In this document: piece by piece, positions 50,063 through 60,786 of the stretch
How the letters are laid out: each line of letters begins with the position of its first letter
Position numbering within the stretch: position 1 is the first letter of the stretch
Assembly (NCBI RefSeq): GCF_011927785.1
Contig: NZ_JAATJK010000001.1
Location: forward strand, 1,550,001 to 1,614,000
Direction of reading: 5' to 3'
From: Micromonospora profundi
Lineage (GTDB): Bacteria; Actinomycetota; Actinomycetes; Mycobacteriales; Micromonosporaceae
DNA: 64,000 bases
The notes under the pieces: generated by a model
Databases searched by the model: none
What the model was told of the DNA's origin: nothing
What the model saw: the letters and a program-made list of their open reading frames with translations, nothing else
Program-made: the position numbers and the translations under genes

Positions 50063-51762
50063 GTACCCAACTCGGGGCCGGCTGGCCGGTCGGGCACGCC
50101 GGGGCGTCCACGGCGCTCACGGGCCTGGTCGGTGAGCCGGACGACGAGGCCCCGAAGCCGGCCAAGGCCACGCCACCGAAGCCCCGCCGGGATGTCCCGG
50201 TCTCGGCACGGGGCTGGGACGGACCGGGCGGCGGCAAGGTCGGCTACCTCGACGCCCCGACGATGTGGCGGGCCACCACCGTGCAGGCGTGCGGGCTCTG
50301 GCCATTTTCGGCGGGCTCCGGCGCGCCGATGTCGGGGGTGCCGCTCGGTCAGCATCTCTTCACCGGCGCGACGGTGTGCGGCGACCCGATCTCGTGGTTC
50401 ACCCGGGCGAAGTACATCTCCAACCCGTCGCTGTTCATGCTCGGCATGCCCGGCCTGGGCAAGTCGACCCTGATCAACCGGATGGCGGTGGGGCTGGCCG
50501 CCACCGGTGTGGTGCCGCTGGTCCTCGGCGACCTGAAGCCTGACTACGCAGACACGGTCCGCGCCCTCGGTGGGCAGGTCATCTCGATCGGTCGCGGGGT
50601 CGGTGGCATAAACGTGCTGGACCCGGGAGCGATGGGGCTTGCCGCCGAACGGATCGGTGGCAAGGCCGGTCAGGCGCTGGCGGCCGAGACCCACGGCCGG
50701 GTGCTCAACATGGTGGCGGCGCTGCTGACAATCGTGCGGGGCCGGCCCCTGGACGATCACGAGCAGGCGGTGCTCTCCGCCTGCCTGCGGCACCTGCGGG
50801 AACGTACCCCGAACGGTCGTGCCCCGGTCCTTCCGGATCTGCTGCGGGTGTTGGAGGAGGGCCCGGACCGGGTCCGGGCGGTGACCCTGGACCGGGGGCA
50901 GGAGACCCGGTACCGCGACGCGGTGGACCCGCTGCACCGCTCGCTGCTCGGCATCCTCGACGGCGCGCTCGGTGACACGTTCGGCTCGGCCACCTCGACC
51001 CGGATCAACCTGGACGCCCCCGCCGTCTGCATCGACATCTCCCGGATCGGCGAGTCGGACACCCAGCTCACCGCGGCGGCGATGCTCGCCGCCTGGTCTG
51101 ACGGGCTGGGTACGGTCGCAGCCGCGCACGCCCTGGCCGACGCCGGCATGGCACCGCGCCGCTGGTTCTTCACGATCCTTGACGAGTTGTGGCGCCCGCT
51201 GCGGGCGGCCTCCGGCATCGTCGACCGGATCGACGCGCTGACCCGGCTCAACCGTTCACTCGGCCTCGGCGACGCGAAGATCACCCACACCCTCAAGGAC
51301 GCCGAGGCACTCGGCACCGATGCCGACCGGGCCAAGGCGCGCGGTTTCGTGGAGCGGGCCGGGATCGTCGCCTGCGCCGGACTGCCGGCCGCCGAGATGA
51401 CCGAGCTGGGCCGGGTGATCGGCCTGTCCCGGCGAGAGATCGAGCTGGTCTCCTCCTGGTCGTCCCCGCCGGGCTGGGCGAGCAGCGGCAGCAACGAGGA
51501 GCCACCCGGCCGGGGCCGGTTCCTGATCAAGGTGGGTGGTCGGCCCGGCATCCCGATCCGGGTGTCCATCACCGACACCGAGCGCCGCCTGCACGACACC
51601 AACCTGCGCTGGGTGCAGAACGGGTACGCCGAACAGCAGGCCGCCGAGCGGGCGGCTGCCCGCAAGGCGGTATTCGAGGCCGAGGCCGAGTTGGGCAACC
51701 TGGCCACCCGACCGGAGTACGCCCAGGTGAGCGACGAAGCCGGCCGGAGGTTTCAGGCGTGA
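50059..51762 (+). CDS. VirB4-like ATPase of the T4SS-like apparatus
   Basis: 567 aa from GTG. P-loop GMPGLGKST (129-137), Walker B FTILDELWRPL (about 375) and a RecA-like core with the VirB4 C-terminal pattern (SRREIELVSSW). It energises assembly or transport. Its start and stop overlap both neighbours by 4 bp. Confidence 0.88.
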   Translation: MSTQLGAGWPVGHAGASTALTGLVGEPDDEAPKPAKATPPKPRRDVPVSARGWDGPGGGKVGYLDAPTMWRATTVQACGLWPFSAGSGAPMSGVPLGQHLFTGATVCGDPISWFTRAKYISNPSLFMLGMPGLGKSTLINRMAVGLAATGVVPLVLGDLKPDYADTVRALGGQVISIGRGVGGINVLDPGAMGLAAERIGGKAGQALAAETHGRVLNMVAALLTIVRGRPLDDHEQAVLSACLRHLRERTPNGRAPVLPDLLRVLEEGPDRVRAVTLDRGQETRYRDAVDPLHRSLLGILDGALGDTFGSATSTRINLDAPAVCIDISRIGESDTQLTAAAMLAAWSDGLGTVAAAHALADAGMAPRRWFFTILDELWRPLRAASGIVDRIDALTRLNRSLGLGDAKITHTLKDAEALGTDADRAKARGFVERAGIVACAGLPAAEMTELGRVIGLSRREIELVSSWSSPPGWASSGSNEEPPGRGRFLIKVGGRPGIPIRVSITDTERRLHDTNLRWVQNGYAEQQAAERAAARKAVFEAEAELGNLATRPEYAQVSDEAGRRFQA

Positions 51763-53522
51763 GCGGAAAGATGTCCTCCGGTCCGCCACGCGGGGCGGAC
51801 CTGTTCTTCTGGGCCTTCAGCCTGGTGGTCCTCGCCAACCTCGGGCTCTTCATCGTCGCCTGGACCGGCGGCACGCTCGGCGCCGGCGTGACCGGGCACG
51901 GCTGGCGGCCGCCGCCGTTCACAATGGGCTCGTACTTTGCCCTGGTCTCCGGCGACCTCGACACGCTCTGGCCCGGCGCGTCCCCGTACGCGGTCTACGG
52001 CGGGATGGTCGTGGTGGCCGCGCTCCTCGTCGTGCCGGTAGTGGTGGCCGGGCGCTGGCTGCTCGACAGGCGCAACCAGGGCGTCGGGCTGGCCCGCCGC
52101 AGCGACCTCGCGTCGTTGGCCCCGGCCGGCATCGCCGCCCGCGCCCGGGAACTGCGTCCCTCGCTGGCCGGGATGAAGCACCTGCCGCCGGACGAGACCG
52201 GCAACCTGCTCGGCGACCTGTCCCCGAACGGCCCGGAGCTGCGCTCCTCCTACGAGGACGTGGAGCTGGACCTGATGGCGCCCCGGGCCGGCAAATCCAC
52301 GGGCATCGCCATACCCCGGGTGCTGCGTGCCCGCGGCGCGGTCCTGCTGACGTCAAACAAGTCCGACGTGTACGCGGTGACCCGCGCCGAACGGGAACGC
52401 GTCGGCACCGTCTGGACGTTCGACCCGCAGGGCATCGCGCACGCGCCTCGGGAGATGTGGTGGGACATCCTCGCCGACTGCGTCACGATCGAGGGCGCGC
52501 GGCGACTGGCCGGGCACTTCGTCGCCTCGGTCAACGACGACAGCTCGAAGAAGGACTTCTGGATCTCGGCGGCGCAGAACACCCTGACCGCGCTCTTCCT
52601 GGCCGCCGCCCGGGGGCGGGCCTCGGTCACCGATCTGCTCGGCTGGCTGGCCGACCCGGCCGACCGCACTCCGATCGACCTGCTGCGCGACGCGAACATG
52701 CAGGCGATGGCCGAGCAGTTGCAGGGCACCGTACGCGGGGCCGTGGAGACCCGCGACGGCATCTACGAGACCGCCCGGCAGTGTGTGGCGTGCCTGCTCG
52801 ACCCGGACATCCTGGCGTGGGTAAGCCCGGACCCGTACCTGCCGCAGTTCCGTCCGGACCGGCACGTGCTCGGCCGGGACACCCTCTACCTGCTCTCCAA
52901 GGACGGCGGCGGCTCCGCCGCAGGGGTGATCGCCGGACTCGCCGACGCGACGCTGCGGGCCGGGGTGGTCGCCGCCGAGCGGATGGGCGGGCGGTTGGAC
53001 CCGCCGATGACGGCGGTGCTCGACGAGGCGGCGAACGTGTGCCGGATCTCGGACCTGCCCGACCTCTACTCGCACCTCGGCTCGCGCGGGATCAACGTGG
53101 TGACCCTGTTGCAGAGCTATCGGCAGGGGTCCCGGGTCTGGGGCGAGGCGGGCATGGACGCGATGTGGGGCGCGGCCACAATCAAGCTGCTCGGCGCGGG
53201 GCTCGACGACGCCGACTTCGTGGAGAAGATCTCCAAGCTGGTCGGTCAGCACGACGTGAGCACCGTCAGCGTCTCGCGCAGCCGGGACGGCTCGTCGCGG
53301 TCGGTCTCGTACCGGCAGGAGCACGTCCTGCCTGCCGACCGGATCCGCGCCCTGCCGAAGGGGACAGCCCTGTTGCTGGCCACCGGCGTCCGACCGGCGG
53401 TGATCAAATTGCGCCCCTGGTACAAGGAGCCGGACGCGGGACGGATCTCGGCGCTCGCCAAGCAGGAGGTCGCGGCCATTACCGAGCGGGCCACCGCCAA
53501 GCTCGGCACGGGGTGGTCGTAG
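51759..53522 (+). CDS. Type IV coupling protein, VirD4/TraG-like
   Basis: 587 aa from a GTG overlapping the ATPase stop. Two N-terminal transmembrane helices (about 14-36 and 73-98), P-loop APRAGKST (174-181), VLLTSNKSDVYAVT, Walker B MTAVLDEAANVC and LQSYRQGSRVWGE are the usual T4CP/TcpA-type motifs. It would deliver substrates (DNA or protein) to the channel. No relaxase gene is present in the window, so a protein substrate is possible. Confidence 0.9.
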   Translation: MSGKMSSGPPRGADLFFWAFSLVVLANLGLFIVAWTGGTLGAGVTGHGWRPPPFTMGSYFALVSGDLDTLWPGASPYAVYGGMVVVAALLVVPVVVAGRWLLDRRNQGVGLARRSDLASLAPAGIAARARELRPSLAGMKHLPPDETGNLLGDLSPNGPELRSSYEDVELDLMAPRAGKSTGIAIPRVLRARGAVLLTSNKSDVYAVTRAERERVGTVWTFDPQGIAHAPREMWWDILADCVTIEGARRLAGHFVASVNDDSSKKDFWISAAQNTLTALFLAAARGRASVTDLLGWLADPADRTPIDLLRDANMQAMAEQLQGTVRGAVETRDGIYETARQCVACLLDPDILAWVSPDPYLPQFRPDRHVLGRDTLYLLSKDGGGSAAGVIAGLADATLRAGVVAAERMGGRLDPPMTAVLDEAANVCRISDLPDLYSHLGSRGINVVTLLQSYRQGSRVWGEAGMDAMWGAATIKLLGAGLDDADFVEKISKLVGQHDVSTVSVSRSRDGSSRSVSYRQEHVLPADRIRALPKGTALLLATGVRPAVIKLRPWYKEPDAGRISALAKQEVAAITERATAKLGTGWS

Positions 53523-53718
53523 GGATTCGGCAGCCTCATCGGGACGCGATCAAATCTCCCGTTACGAGGTGCACCGCGCACTGTCCTCCACAGTAGTGCT
53601 GGCGACAGAGGGCGTGCGACGAGCACGGTGCCGCCGCGCTCGCGTGCAGGCCGTGGTCTGTTCTGGGTACGGCTGGTCACGGTCGGCGGGCCATCCAAAA
53701 AAGATCTCCGATCCGGAC

Positions 53719-53746
53719 TGAACCGGCGCGCCGGGTGCCGCGTAGA
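53719..53746 (+). promoter_or_regulatory. SigL-type promoter (TGAACC-16-CGTAGA)
   Basis: TGAACC (53719-53724), 16 bp, CGTAGA (53741-53746), 38 bp before the ATG at 53785. AAAAAAGATCT (53697-53707) lies 11 bp upstream. The whole 50-bp block is similar to the one at 45130-45182. Confidence 0.68.
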
Positions 53747-53784
53747 GCGGGAATCCACGTCCGCCGTCGTCAGGAGACGATGAA

Positions 53785-55215
53785 ATGGAACGTAGTCAGA
53801 ACTCCAGACAACCCTACGACCACGGAAGCGGCTACCAGGGCTCCAGCCGCAGCGCCAGCGACCAGGGCGACGACAACGCCTACACCTACGACAACCCCTA
53901 TCCCTACGCCTACGACAACGGCTCGACGTACGACGTAAGCCCGTGGGCGGAAACCGCCCCCGTCCCAGACACGTCGCAGTACTACGCGGACACATCGCTG
54001 TACTACGCGAACACCTCGCAGTATGCGAACAGCGGTGTCGACGTCGCACCGCAGCCGCTCGCGGCTGTTGCGTCCTCCTCGATGCCGGTGAGTTACTCCC
54101 ACCCGACCGAGTGGGCGCAGAGTGGTGAGGTCGATGACCTCACCACTCTGATGCAGCGTCAGCACCTCTCCGACGACTACGGCCCCCTCCAGCAGGACGT
54201 GCTGGAGGCGCAGGACGCGTTCGCCTCGTCGGCCGCTGATTACTGGGCGTCCGCGGCGGTCCCGGTGGCGCCGCCGCCTACCTTCGGCGAGATGGACGAG
54301 AGCACGGCCGCGTGGCAGAGCGCCGCTGAGGAGATCCTCCGCGGTGTCAACGATGCCGCGTCGGGGGCGGAGTTCCAGCTCGGAACCCACCAGGGGATCC
54401 CGAGCGAACTGATCGTCTCCAACGGCTCCCCGCTCGCCAGCCCCGGCCACTCCCGGGGCGGTTCCCCGACCGGTTCGATCCGCGACGGGGACGGCCGGGA
54501 GCCGGGGCGGGCGGATTCGTTCCGGATCACCGAGACGGATCGAGGGGAACTGGGGGTCGCGCAGAACACCGGTGGTGGTTGGCGGGAGGTCGGCCGAGAC
54601 GAGGAGATCCGGACCCGGATCTTGTATGCGCTCGGCAGCACACTCGAGGGGATCGGGCGGACCGCTGCGGTCTCGATGGCCATCGCGACAGGCAACGCGA
54701 CGATTCTCGGTGCCGACATCTACAACAGAGGGCAGAGCATCTACGAGAACCTCACCAACCCACCGGTCAACCTTCCGCGACTGGGCCGAGACGTCGCCGA
54801 CATCGCCGGTCTCGCCGCCGGAGTCGCGGCCGGTTACACAGTGGTCTCGGGTGTGAACCGGCAAGCGTCAACGGACGACTACCTGGCGATCAACAGGCCC
54901 AATATCCGAGCGGCGGGCTACCTGAACTTTACGTCCGTTGCCGCGTACGGGGCAGGTTCCTATCTGGCCGGTATGGAGAATCGGAGAGCTGCGGCCACGC
55001 CCACCGACGTCGGCGGCGAGCGCGGGTCGCACGAGACGTCCGCACCAGAGCCGTCGGGGTCACACCGGTCGCGGGGAACGACAAGCGACGCTGCCCGGAT
55101 GACCGCTCCGGACACCTCACATCACGAGGCCGAGCAGGTGGGGGAGTCGAGCAACCGGTCGACACACCAGCACGTCAGTTCGCGACGCGCAGGCAAAGCG
55201 CCGGCGAGACGGTGA
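53785..55215 (+). CDS. Tyr/Ser/Asn/Asp-rich protein of unknown function
   Basis: 476 aa. Residues 1-95 are extremely rich in Tyr, Asp, Asn and Ser with tandem units (DTSQYYADTSLYYANTSQYAN), less GC-rich than the surroundings. Residues of about 110-190 and 270-400 are helical; hydrophobic stretches near 300 and 335-350 (DIAGLAAGVAAGYTVVSG) could touch membrane. The tail is Ser/Thr/His/Arg-rich. There is no signal peptide. It follows the T4SS-like operon and has the same promoter type, so it may be a substrate or surface component of that system. Confidence 0.65.
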   Translation: MERSQNSRQPYDHGSGYQGSSRSASDQGDDNAYTYDNPYPYAYDNGSTYDVSPWAETAPVPDTSQYYADTSLYYANTSQYANSGVDVAPQPLAAVASSSMPVSYSHPTEWAQSGEVDDLTTLMQRQHLSDDYGPLQQDVLEAQDAFASSAADYWASAAVPVAPPPTFGEMDESTAAWQSAAEEILRGVNDAASGAEFQLGTHQGIPSELIVSNGSPLASPGHSRGGSPTGSIRDGDGREPGRADSFRITETDRGELGVAQNTGGGWREVGRDEEIRTRILYALGSTLEGIGRTAAVSMAIATGNATILGADIYNRGQSIYENLTNPPVNLPRLGRDVADIAGLAAGVAAGYTVVSGVNRQASTDDYLAINRPNIRAAGYLNFTSVAAYGAGSYLAGMENRRAAATPTDVGGERGSHETSAPEPSGSHRSRGTTSDAARMTAPDTSHHEAEQVGESSNRSTHQHVSSRRAGKAPARR

Positions 55216-55444
55216 CGCCCGTCCTGCGCCAGGTCGGGCAGAGGTGCGTACCCAGCCTCTGCCCGCACTGACCGCAGGTGGCACCCCTGGCCGGTTGTGC
55301 CTGGTCAGGGGTGCCGCCCCTCCGCGGAGCACGGCCCTCGTTACCTGACGCCGGCATCCCGAGTGGTGACGGGCTGTCGGCGGATGGCGCCGCGGGGCCG
55401 CTCTCCGCTGCCGTCCGCACGGCGGCGCGGATGTCATGGCGCAA
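55175..55444 (-). CDS. Possible small protein with a CxxC zinc-ribbon-like motif
   Basis: 89 aa, ATG at 55444. The C-terminal third has TCGQCGQRLGTHLCP and a later Cys, compatible with a zinc ribbon; the rest is low complexity. It overlaps the end of the 476-aa gene by 41 bp on the opposite strand and diverges from the small gene at 55476. It could be a chance open frame in GC-rich DNA. Confidence 0.4.
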   Translation of the reverse strand: MRHDIRAAVRTAAESGPAAPSADSPSPLGMPASGNEGRAPRRGGTPDQAQPARGATCGQCGQRLGTHLCPTWRRTGVTVSPALCLRVAN

Positions 55445-55475
55445 ACGAGCGCAGTCCGGGATAGCCTTACCGTAT

Positions 55476-55763
55476 ATGGCTACCTATCGCAGCACCTCAG
55501 TGCTTCTCTCGTCGGACGGCACCAGGACCCCCGGCACCGTCGCGCTCTTCGCCGAGCCTGCCCGCAGGGGTGGGATCGCGCCGTGGGCAGGCGACTTCCG
55601 GCCTGCCAACAGCGCCGGTAACGGCCCCAAGAACGCAGTCGGAAAGACCTTCAGTCTGGAGTTGCCCGACGGCAGCACCGGCACTGTCGTGGTCCAGAGC
55701 CTCAAACAGGGCAAGGGCGGCACCGTGCTGGCGCTGATGGGCGAGGACGCGCCTCCGTTCTGA
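55476..55763 (+). CDS. Small hypothetical protein, probably leaderless
   Basis: 95 aa (MATYRSTSVLLSSDGTRTPG...). The predicted strands suggest a small beta-barrel (SLELPDGSTGTVVVQSL). No Shine-Dalgarno sequence precedes the ATG, but TAGCCT (55462-55467) lies 8 bp upstream, the usual distance from a -10 element to a start codon in leaderless actinobacterial mRNAs. The gene stands alone and I do not recognise the family. Confidence 0.6.
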   Translation: MATYRSTSVLLSSDGTRTPGTVALFAEPARRGGIAPWAGDFRPANSAGNGPKNAVGKTFSLELPDGSTGTVVVQSLKQGKGGTVLALMGEDAPPF

Positions 55764-55905
55764 GGCAACGCACTACCGAATTCCTCATCCCGGTCGACGG
55801 GCGGCGGCCGGGGTGGCAGTTCGCGATCGACGACGTGGCCTGACGACCACGCGCCGCCCAGCACAGAGGCCGGGCAGCGCGTGGTCGGCGCTGCCTGATG
55901 CGGTG

Positions 55906-57255
55906 CTAGGTGCGCGTGCTCCACTGCTGGTTGGCGCCACCGTGGCAGGCCCAGAGGTGAAGTTGCGTCCCGTTGGCAGTGCCGGCGCCGACGGCATCGA
56001 GGCAGAGCCCCGACTGCGCCGCGGTGATGGTGCCGTTGGAGTTCAGGTTCCACTGCTGGTTCGCCTGGCCGTTGCAGTCCCAGATGATGACCGCGGTGCC
56101 GTTGGCGCTGCCGGCTCCGCTGGCGTCCAGGCATTTGTTGCCGTACACGGTAAGGGTGCGGTTGGCGGTATGGGTCCAGCGCTGGTTGGTCCCGCCGTGA
56201 CAGTCCCACAACTGCGCCCGCGCGCCGTTGCTGGTGCTGGAATTGGGGATGTCGATGCACCGGCCGGACTGGCTGCCCGCGATCAGCACGTTCTGCCGGG
56301 CTGGTGGCGGGCTCGATGGCGGGGTCGACGGCGGGGGAGTGGTGGGCGGCGGAGTGGACCCGAACTGGGTGAAGAACCGCCACACCTCCTGCTTGACCCA
56401 GCTCCGCGCGCCGCTCTCACAGCCGGCGCACCCGTCCACCGGGCCCTGCTGGTGGCCGCCGTCGAACGCGGCCCAGACCACCGGATAACCGCTCTGGCAC
56501 GAGTAGGCGGTGGTGATGTGGGTCCGGCTGCCCGGTGCGGGCTCGGGTGGGTTCTGCGCGGCGCAGCCGTTGTTCCGGACGAACCTGTCGCGCAGAGCCC
56601 GTCCGCTGGAGATGTTGTCGTTGATGCCGTGGATCCCCAGGTACGCCACCGGCTGCGTGCCGCCGCTGCACCCGCTGATCGGCCCGGGAGCCGCGATTGC
56701 CGCGACCGCCCGGAACACAGTGGGTCGGGAACACGCCAACGAGTAGCTCATCGCGCCGCCGTAGCTGAAACCGACCGAGAAACGTTGTGTGGTATCGACG
56801 CAGAGCGCGTTGTCGATCAGGCGGATCATGTCGTCGGTGAAGGTCACGTCCTCACCATTGGAATTGCCCCAGCCGTTACCGATGCCCTGCGGGGCGACGA
56901 AGATCGTGGTGTTGTTCGCCTGCGACTGCATGCCGTAGTAGGCCCACGCTGCTCCGTCGGTTCCGCCCGACGCCACCTGCTCGGCCGTGCCTCCCAACCA
57001 GTGGAACCCGAAGGCCAGCCGGTGGGCATAGGTGTTGTTGTAGTTGTCGGGCAGCCGAAGGATGAAGCTGCGGCTCTTCCCACTGCTCTGGATGGTGTGG
57101 GTGCCGCTGTTCAGCCCGGGCGCCCTGCCGCAGCCGGCAGTGGTGGCCGCGGCCGCCGACGCGGCGGTCGTGAGGACGTACGCTCCGACGGCGACCAGCG
57201 TCATGAGCGCCAGTGCTGCCCCTATCCAGGGGGTGGAGAGTTTGCGAACTAACAC
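55906..57255 (-). CDS. Secreted PHB-depolymerase/feruloyl-esterase-like hydrolase with ricin domain (copy 1)
   Basis: 449 aa with a signal peptide (about 1-37). The alpha/beta-hydrolase domain (about 40-310) has the nucleophile motif GFSYGG (Ser164), an Asp after GIHGIND and a His in FDGGH; the C-terminal ricin B domain (about 325-449) has three QxW-type repeats (NQRW, NQQW, NQQW). This family contains acetyl-xylan and feruloyl esterases and PHB depolymerases; the polysaccharide setting favours a carbohydrate esterase. It is a close paralog of the next gene upstream, 69 bp away on the same strand. Confidence 0.88.
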   Translation of the reverse strand: MLVRKLSTPWIGAALALMTLVAVGAYVLTTAASAAAATTAGCGRAPGLNSGTHTIQSSGKSRSFILRLPDNYNNTYAHRLAFGFHWLGGTAEQVASGGTDGAAWAYYGMQSQANNTTIFVAPQGIGNGWGNSNGEDVTFTDDMIRLIDNALCVDTTQRFSVGFSYGGAMSYSLACSRPTVFRAVAAIAAPGPISGCSGGTQPVAYLGIHGINDNISSGRALRDRFVRNNGCAAQNPPEPAPGSRTHITTAYSCQSGYPVVWAAFDGGHQQGPVDGCAGCESGARSWVKQEVWRFFTQFGSTPPPTTPPPSTPPSSPPPARQNVLIAGSQSGRCIDIPNSSTSNGARAQLWDCHGGTNQRWTHTANRTLTVYGNKCLDASGAGSANGTAVIIWDCNGQANQQWNLNSNGTITAAQSGLCLDAVGAGTANGTQLHLWACHGGANQQWSTRT

Positions 57256-57324
57256 AGTTGAGCCTCCCTATGGGGCGAAGAAAACTCCGCGGGATCGTTG
57301 CCCTACCGAGGCGCTCGGCAGGGG

Positions 57325-58932
<1,608 letters not shown>

Positions 58933-59083
58933 TGCTGTGTCCGGCGGGTTGCGGGTCGATGCGTCCCGGCGCGCTCGGTGCCCCGGGGCGATGCGGCCGA
59001 GGGGTGTCGGTGGCCTCCAGCAGCGGCCTCGCGGCCCTGCTCCATGCCGGCATGTCGATTCCTTGACACTCACCGATGCGATC

Positions 59084-59098
59084 GCTAACACTGTTCGC
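59084..59098. promoter_or_regulatory. Everted half-sites related to the GH43 operator
   Basis: GCTAACA-C-TGTTCGC carries two half-sites of the LacI-type motif pointing away from each other. TTGACA at 59063-59068 with a 17-bp spacer would put a -10 element (TAACAC) inside it. Confidence 0.35.
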
Positions 59099-59223
59099 AA
59101 CGCGAGGGTAACAAGCACAAAACATTGCGCCGCATTTCGCGTGATGTGCGAAACGGCAACCGCTCCGCATCGGTCGTCATGGTTCCAGATCCCGATGGTC
59201 CTCGACCTCGAACAGGTTGATCT

Positions 59224-59237
59224 TGTTAACGCTAACA
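59224..59237. promoter_or_regulatory. LacI-family-type operator before the GH43 gene
   Basis: TGTTAACGCTAACA is a near-perfect palindrome with a central CG, the format of LacI-family sugar-regulator sites in actinomycetes. It is 77 bp upstream of the GH43 ATG, so sugar-dependent repression is likely. The cognate regulator is not in the window. Confidence 0.6.
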
Positions 59238-59313
59238 TTGATGATCATCCGAGACGGGATGCTCGTGCGCTCCTCCAGCTGACTCGTATGGCCATCCGCG
59301 AAGGAGAAACACC

Positions 59314-60753
59314 ATGTCGAGAGCCCTCTCCCGGCTGTGTGCGGTGGCGGTCGCCGCGTGTCTGCTGTTCACCACATGGTCGGCGGCGACCCCGAAGGAG
59401 GCGTCCGCGCTCGACCCGACCGTCGGATACCTGATGGCGCACTTCACCGGAGAGTCGTCGACCGACCAACAGATCTACCTCGCCCACAGCGCCGACGGCC
59501 TTCGCTGGACGGACCTCAACAACGGTGGCCTCGTCCTGCGTTCCCCCATCGGCACCCGCGGTGTCCGCGACCCTGTCCTGGTCCGCTCGCCCGGCGGCGA
59601 CAGGTACTGGATCATCGCCACGGACCTCTGCATCGGCTGCGGCCAGGACTGGTCGACAGCGATCAACAACGGCAGCCGCAACTTCGTCGTGTGGGAGTCC
59701 ACCGACCTGGTCACCTGGTCGGCGCCGTGGCTGCTGAACGTCGCTGGCGCCATCCCGGACGGGCGCAACGCCTGGGCGCCCGAGGCGATCTGGAACCCGG
59801 CCACCGGCGACTACGTCCTCTACTGGGCGACGAACGTCCCGCTCAACGGGGTCACCAAACACCGCATCTACTACGCGCGGACGACGAACTTCCGCAGCAT
59901 CACCACACCGCAGCTCTACATCAGCCGACCCGGCAACCAGGAGATCATCGACACCCAGATCGTCGAGGTTCCGGCCGGCGTCGGTGCCTACCGCTACGTC
60001 CGGGCGTCCCGGGACGGTCAGATCACACTCGAAGGCAGCAACTCGATCCTCGGCACCTGGACGACCCTCGGAAACCTGTCCGGCATCGGGCTGACCGGCG
60101 CCCAGGTCGAAGGCCCGATGTGGCTGAAGTTCAACACCCGCAACGAGTGGGTTCTCTACCTCGACCAGTACGCCAGCGGGCGCGGTTACCTGCCCGTGCT
60201 GACAACCGATCCGTCGAGCCCGGGTGGCTTCCGGCTGCCGGCCTCCGGCTCGTACTCCCTGGGTGGCACCAAGAAACGCCACGGATCGATCCTCAACCTG
60301 ACCGCCGCCGAACAGAGCCGCGTGCTCGCCCGCTGGCCCGCCACAGCGGTCAACCGGATCCAGTCGTACAACCTCCAGGACCGGTACGTGCGGCACGCCA
60401 ACTACGACGCCCGCGTCGACGCGAACGTCAGCCCCGCCCAGGACGGCCAGTGGCGGTTGGTGCCCGGCCTCGCCGGCTCCGGCACGGTCTCCATCCAGTC
60501 GGTCAACTACCCCGGCTACTACCTGCGCCACTACGGGTTCGACTTCCGGCTGGAAGCCAACGACGGCACCACCACCTTCGCTGCCGACGCCACGTTCCGG
60601 CAGGTCGCCGGCCTCGCCAACTCGTCGTGGACGTCGTTCCAGTCCTACAGCCACCCCGACCGCTACATCAGGCACTACAACTACCTGCTCCGGCTCGATC
60701 CGGTCACCGACGCGCAGAGCCGCGCCGACGCCACCTTCCGCGTGACGAGCTGA
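59314..60753 (+). CDS. Secreted GH43-type arabinosidase/arabinanase with AbfB (CBM42) domain
   Basis: 479 aa, ATG behind AAGGAG. It has a signal peptide (about 1-32), then a five-bladed GH43-like domain at about 35-330 with VRDPVL, WAPEAIW and YWIIATDL motifs. A C-terminal AbfB domain (about 345-479) contains repeated Y-I/V-R-H motifs (YVRHANY, YLRHYG, YIRHYNY) that bind arabinofuranose side chains. It probably attacks arabinan or arabinoxylan outside the cell and starts the plus-strand cluster under the LacI-type operator. Confidence 0.85.
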   Translation: MSRALSRLCAVAVAACLLFTTWSAATPKEASALDPTVGYLMAHFTGESSTDQQIYLAHSADGLRWTDLNNGGLVLRSPIGTRGVRDPVLVRSPGGDRYWIIATDLCIGCGQDWSTAINNGSRNFVVWESTDLVTWSAPWLLNVAGAIPDGRNAWAPEAIWNPATGDYVLYWATNVPLNGVTKHRIYYARTTNFRSITTPQLYISRPGNQEIIDTQIVEVPAGVGAYRYVRASRDGQITLEGSNSILGTWTTLGNLSGIGLTGAQVEGPMWLKFNTRNEWVLYLDQYASGRGYLPVLTTDPSSPGGFRLPASGSYSLGGTKKRHGSILNLTAAEQSRVLARWPATAVNRIQSYNLQDRYVRHANYDARVDANVSPAQDGQWRLVPGLAGSGTVSIQSVNYPGYYLRHYGFDFRLEANDGTTTFAADATFRQVAGLANSSWTSFQSYSHPDRYIRHYNYLLRLDPVTDAQSRADATFRVTS

Positions 60754-60786
60754 ACGTCGTCTGAGCCCACACCGATTGGACATGTC

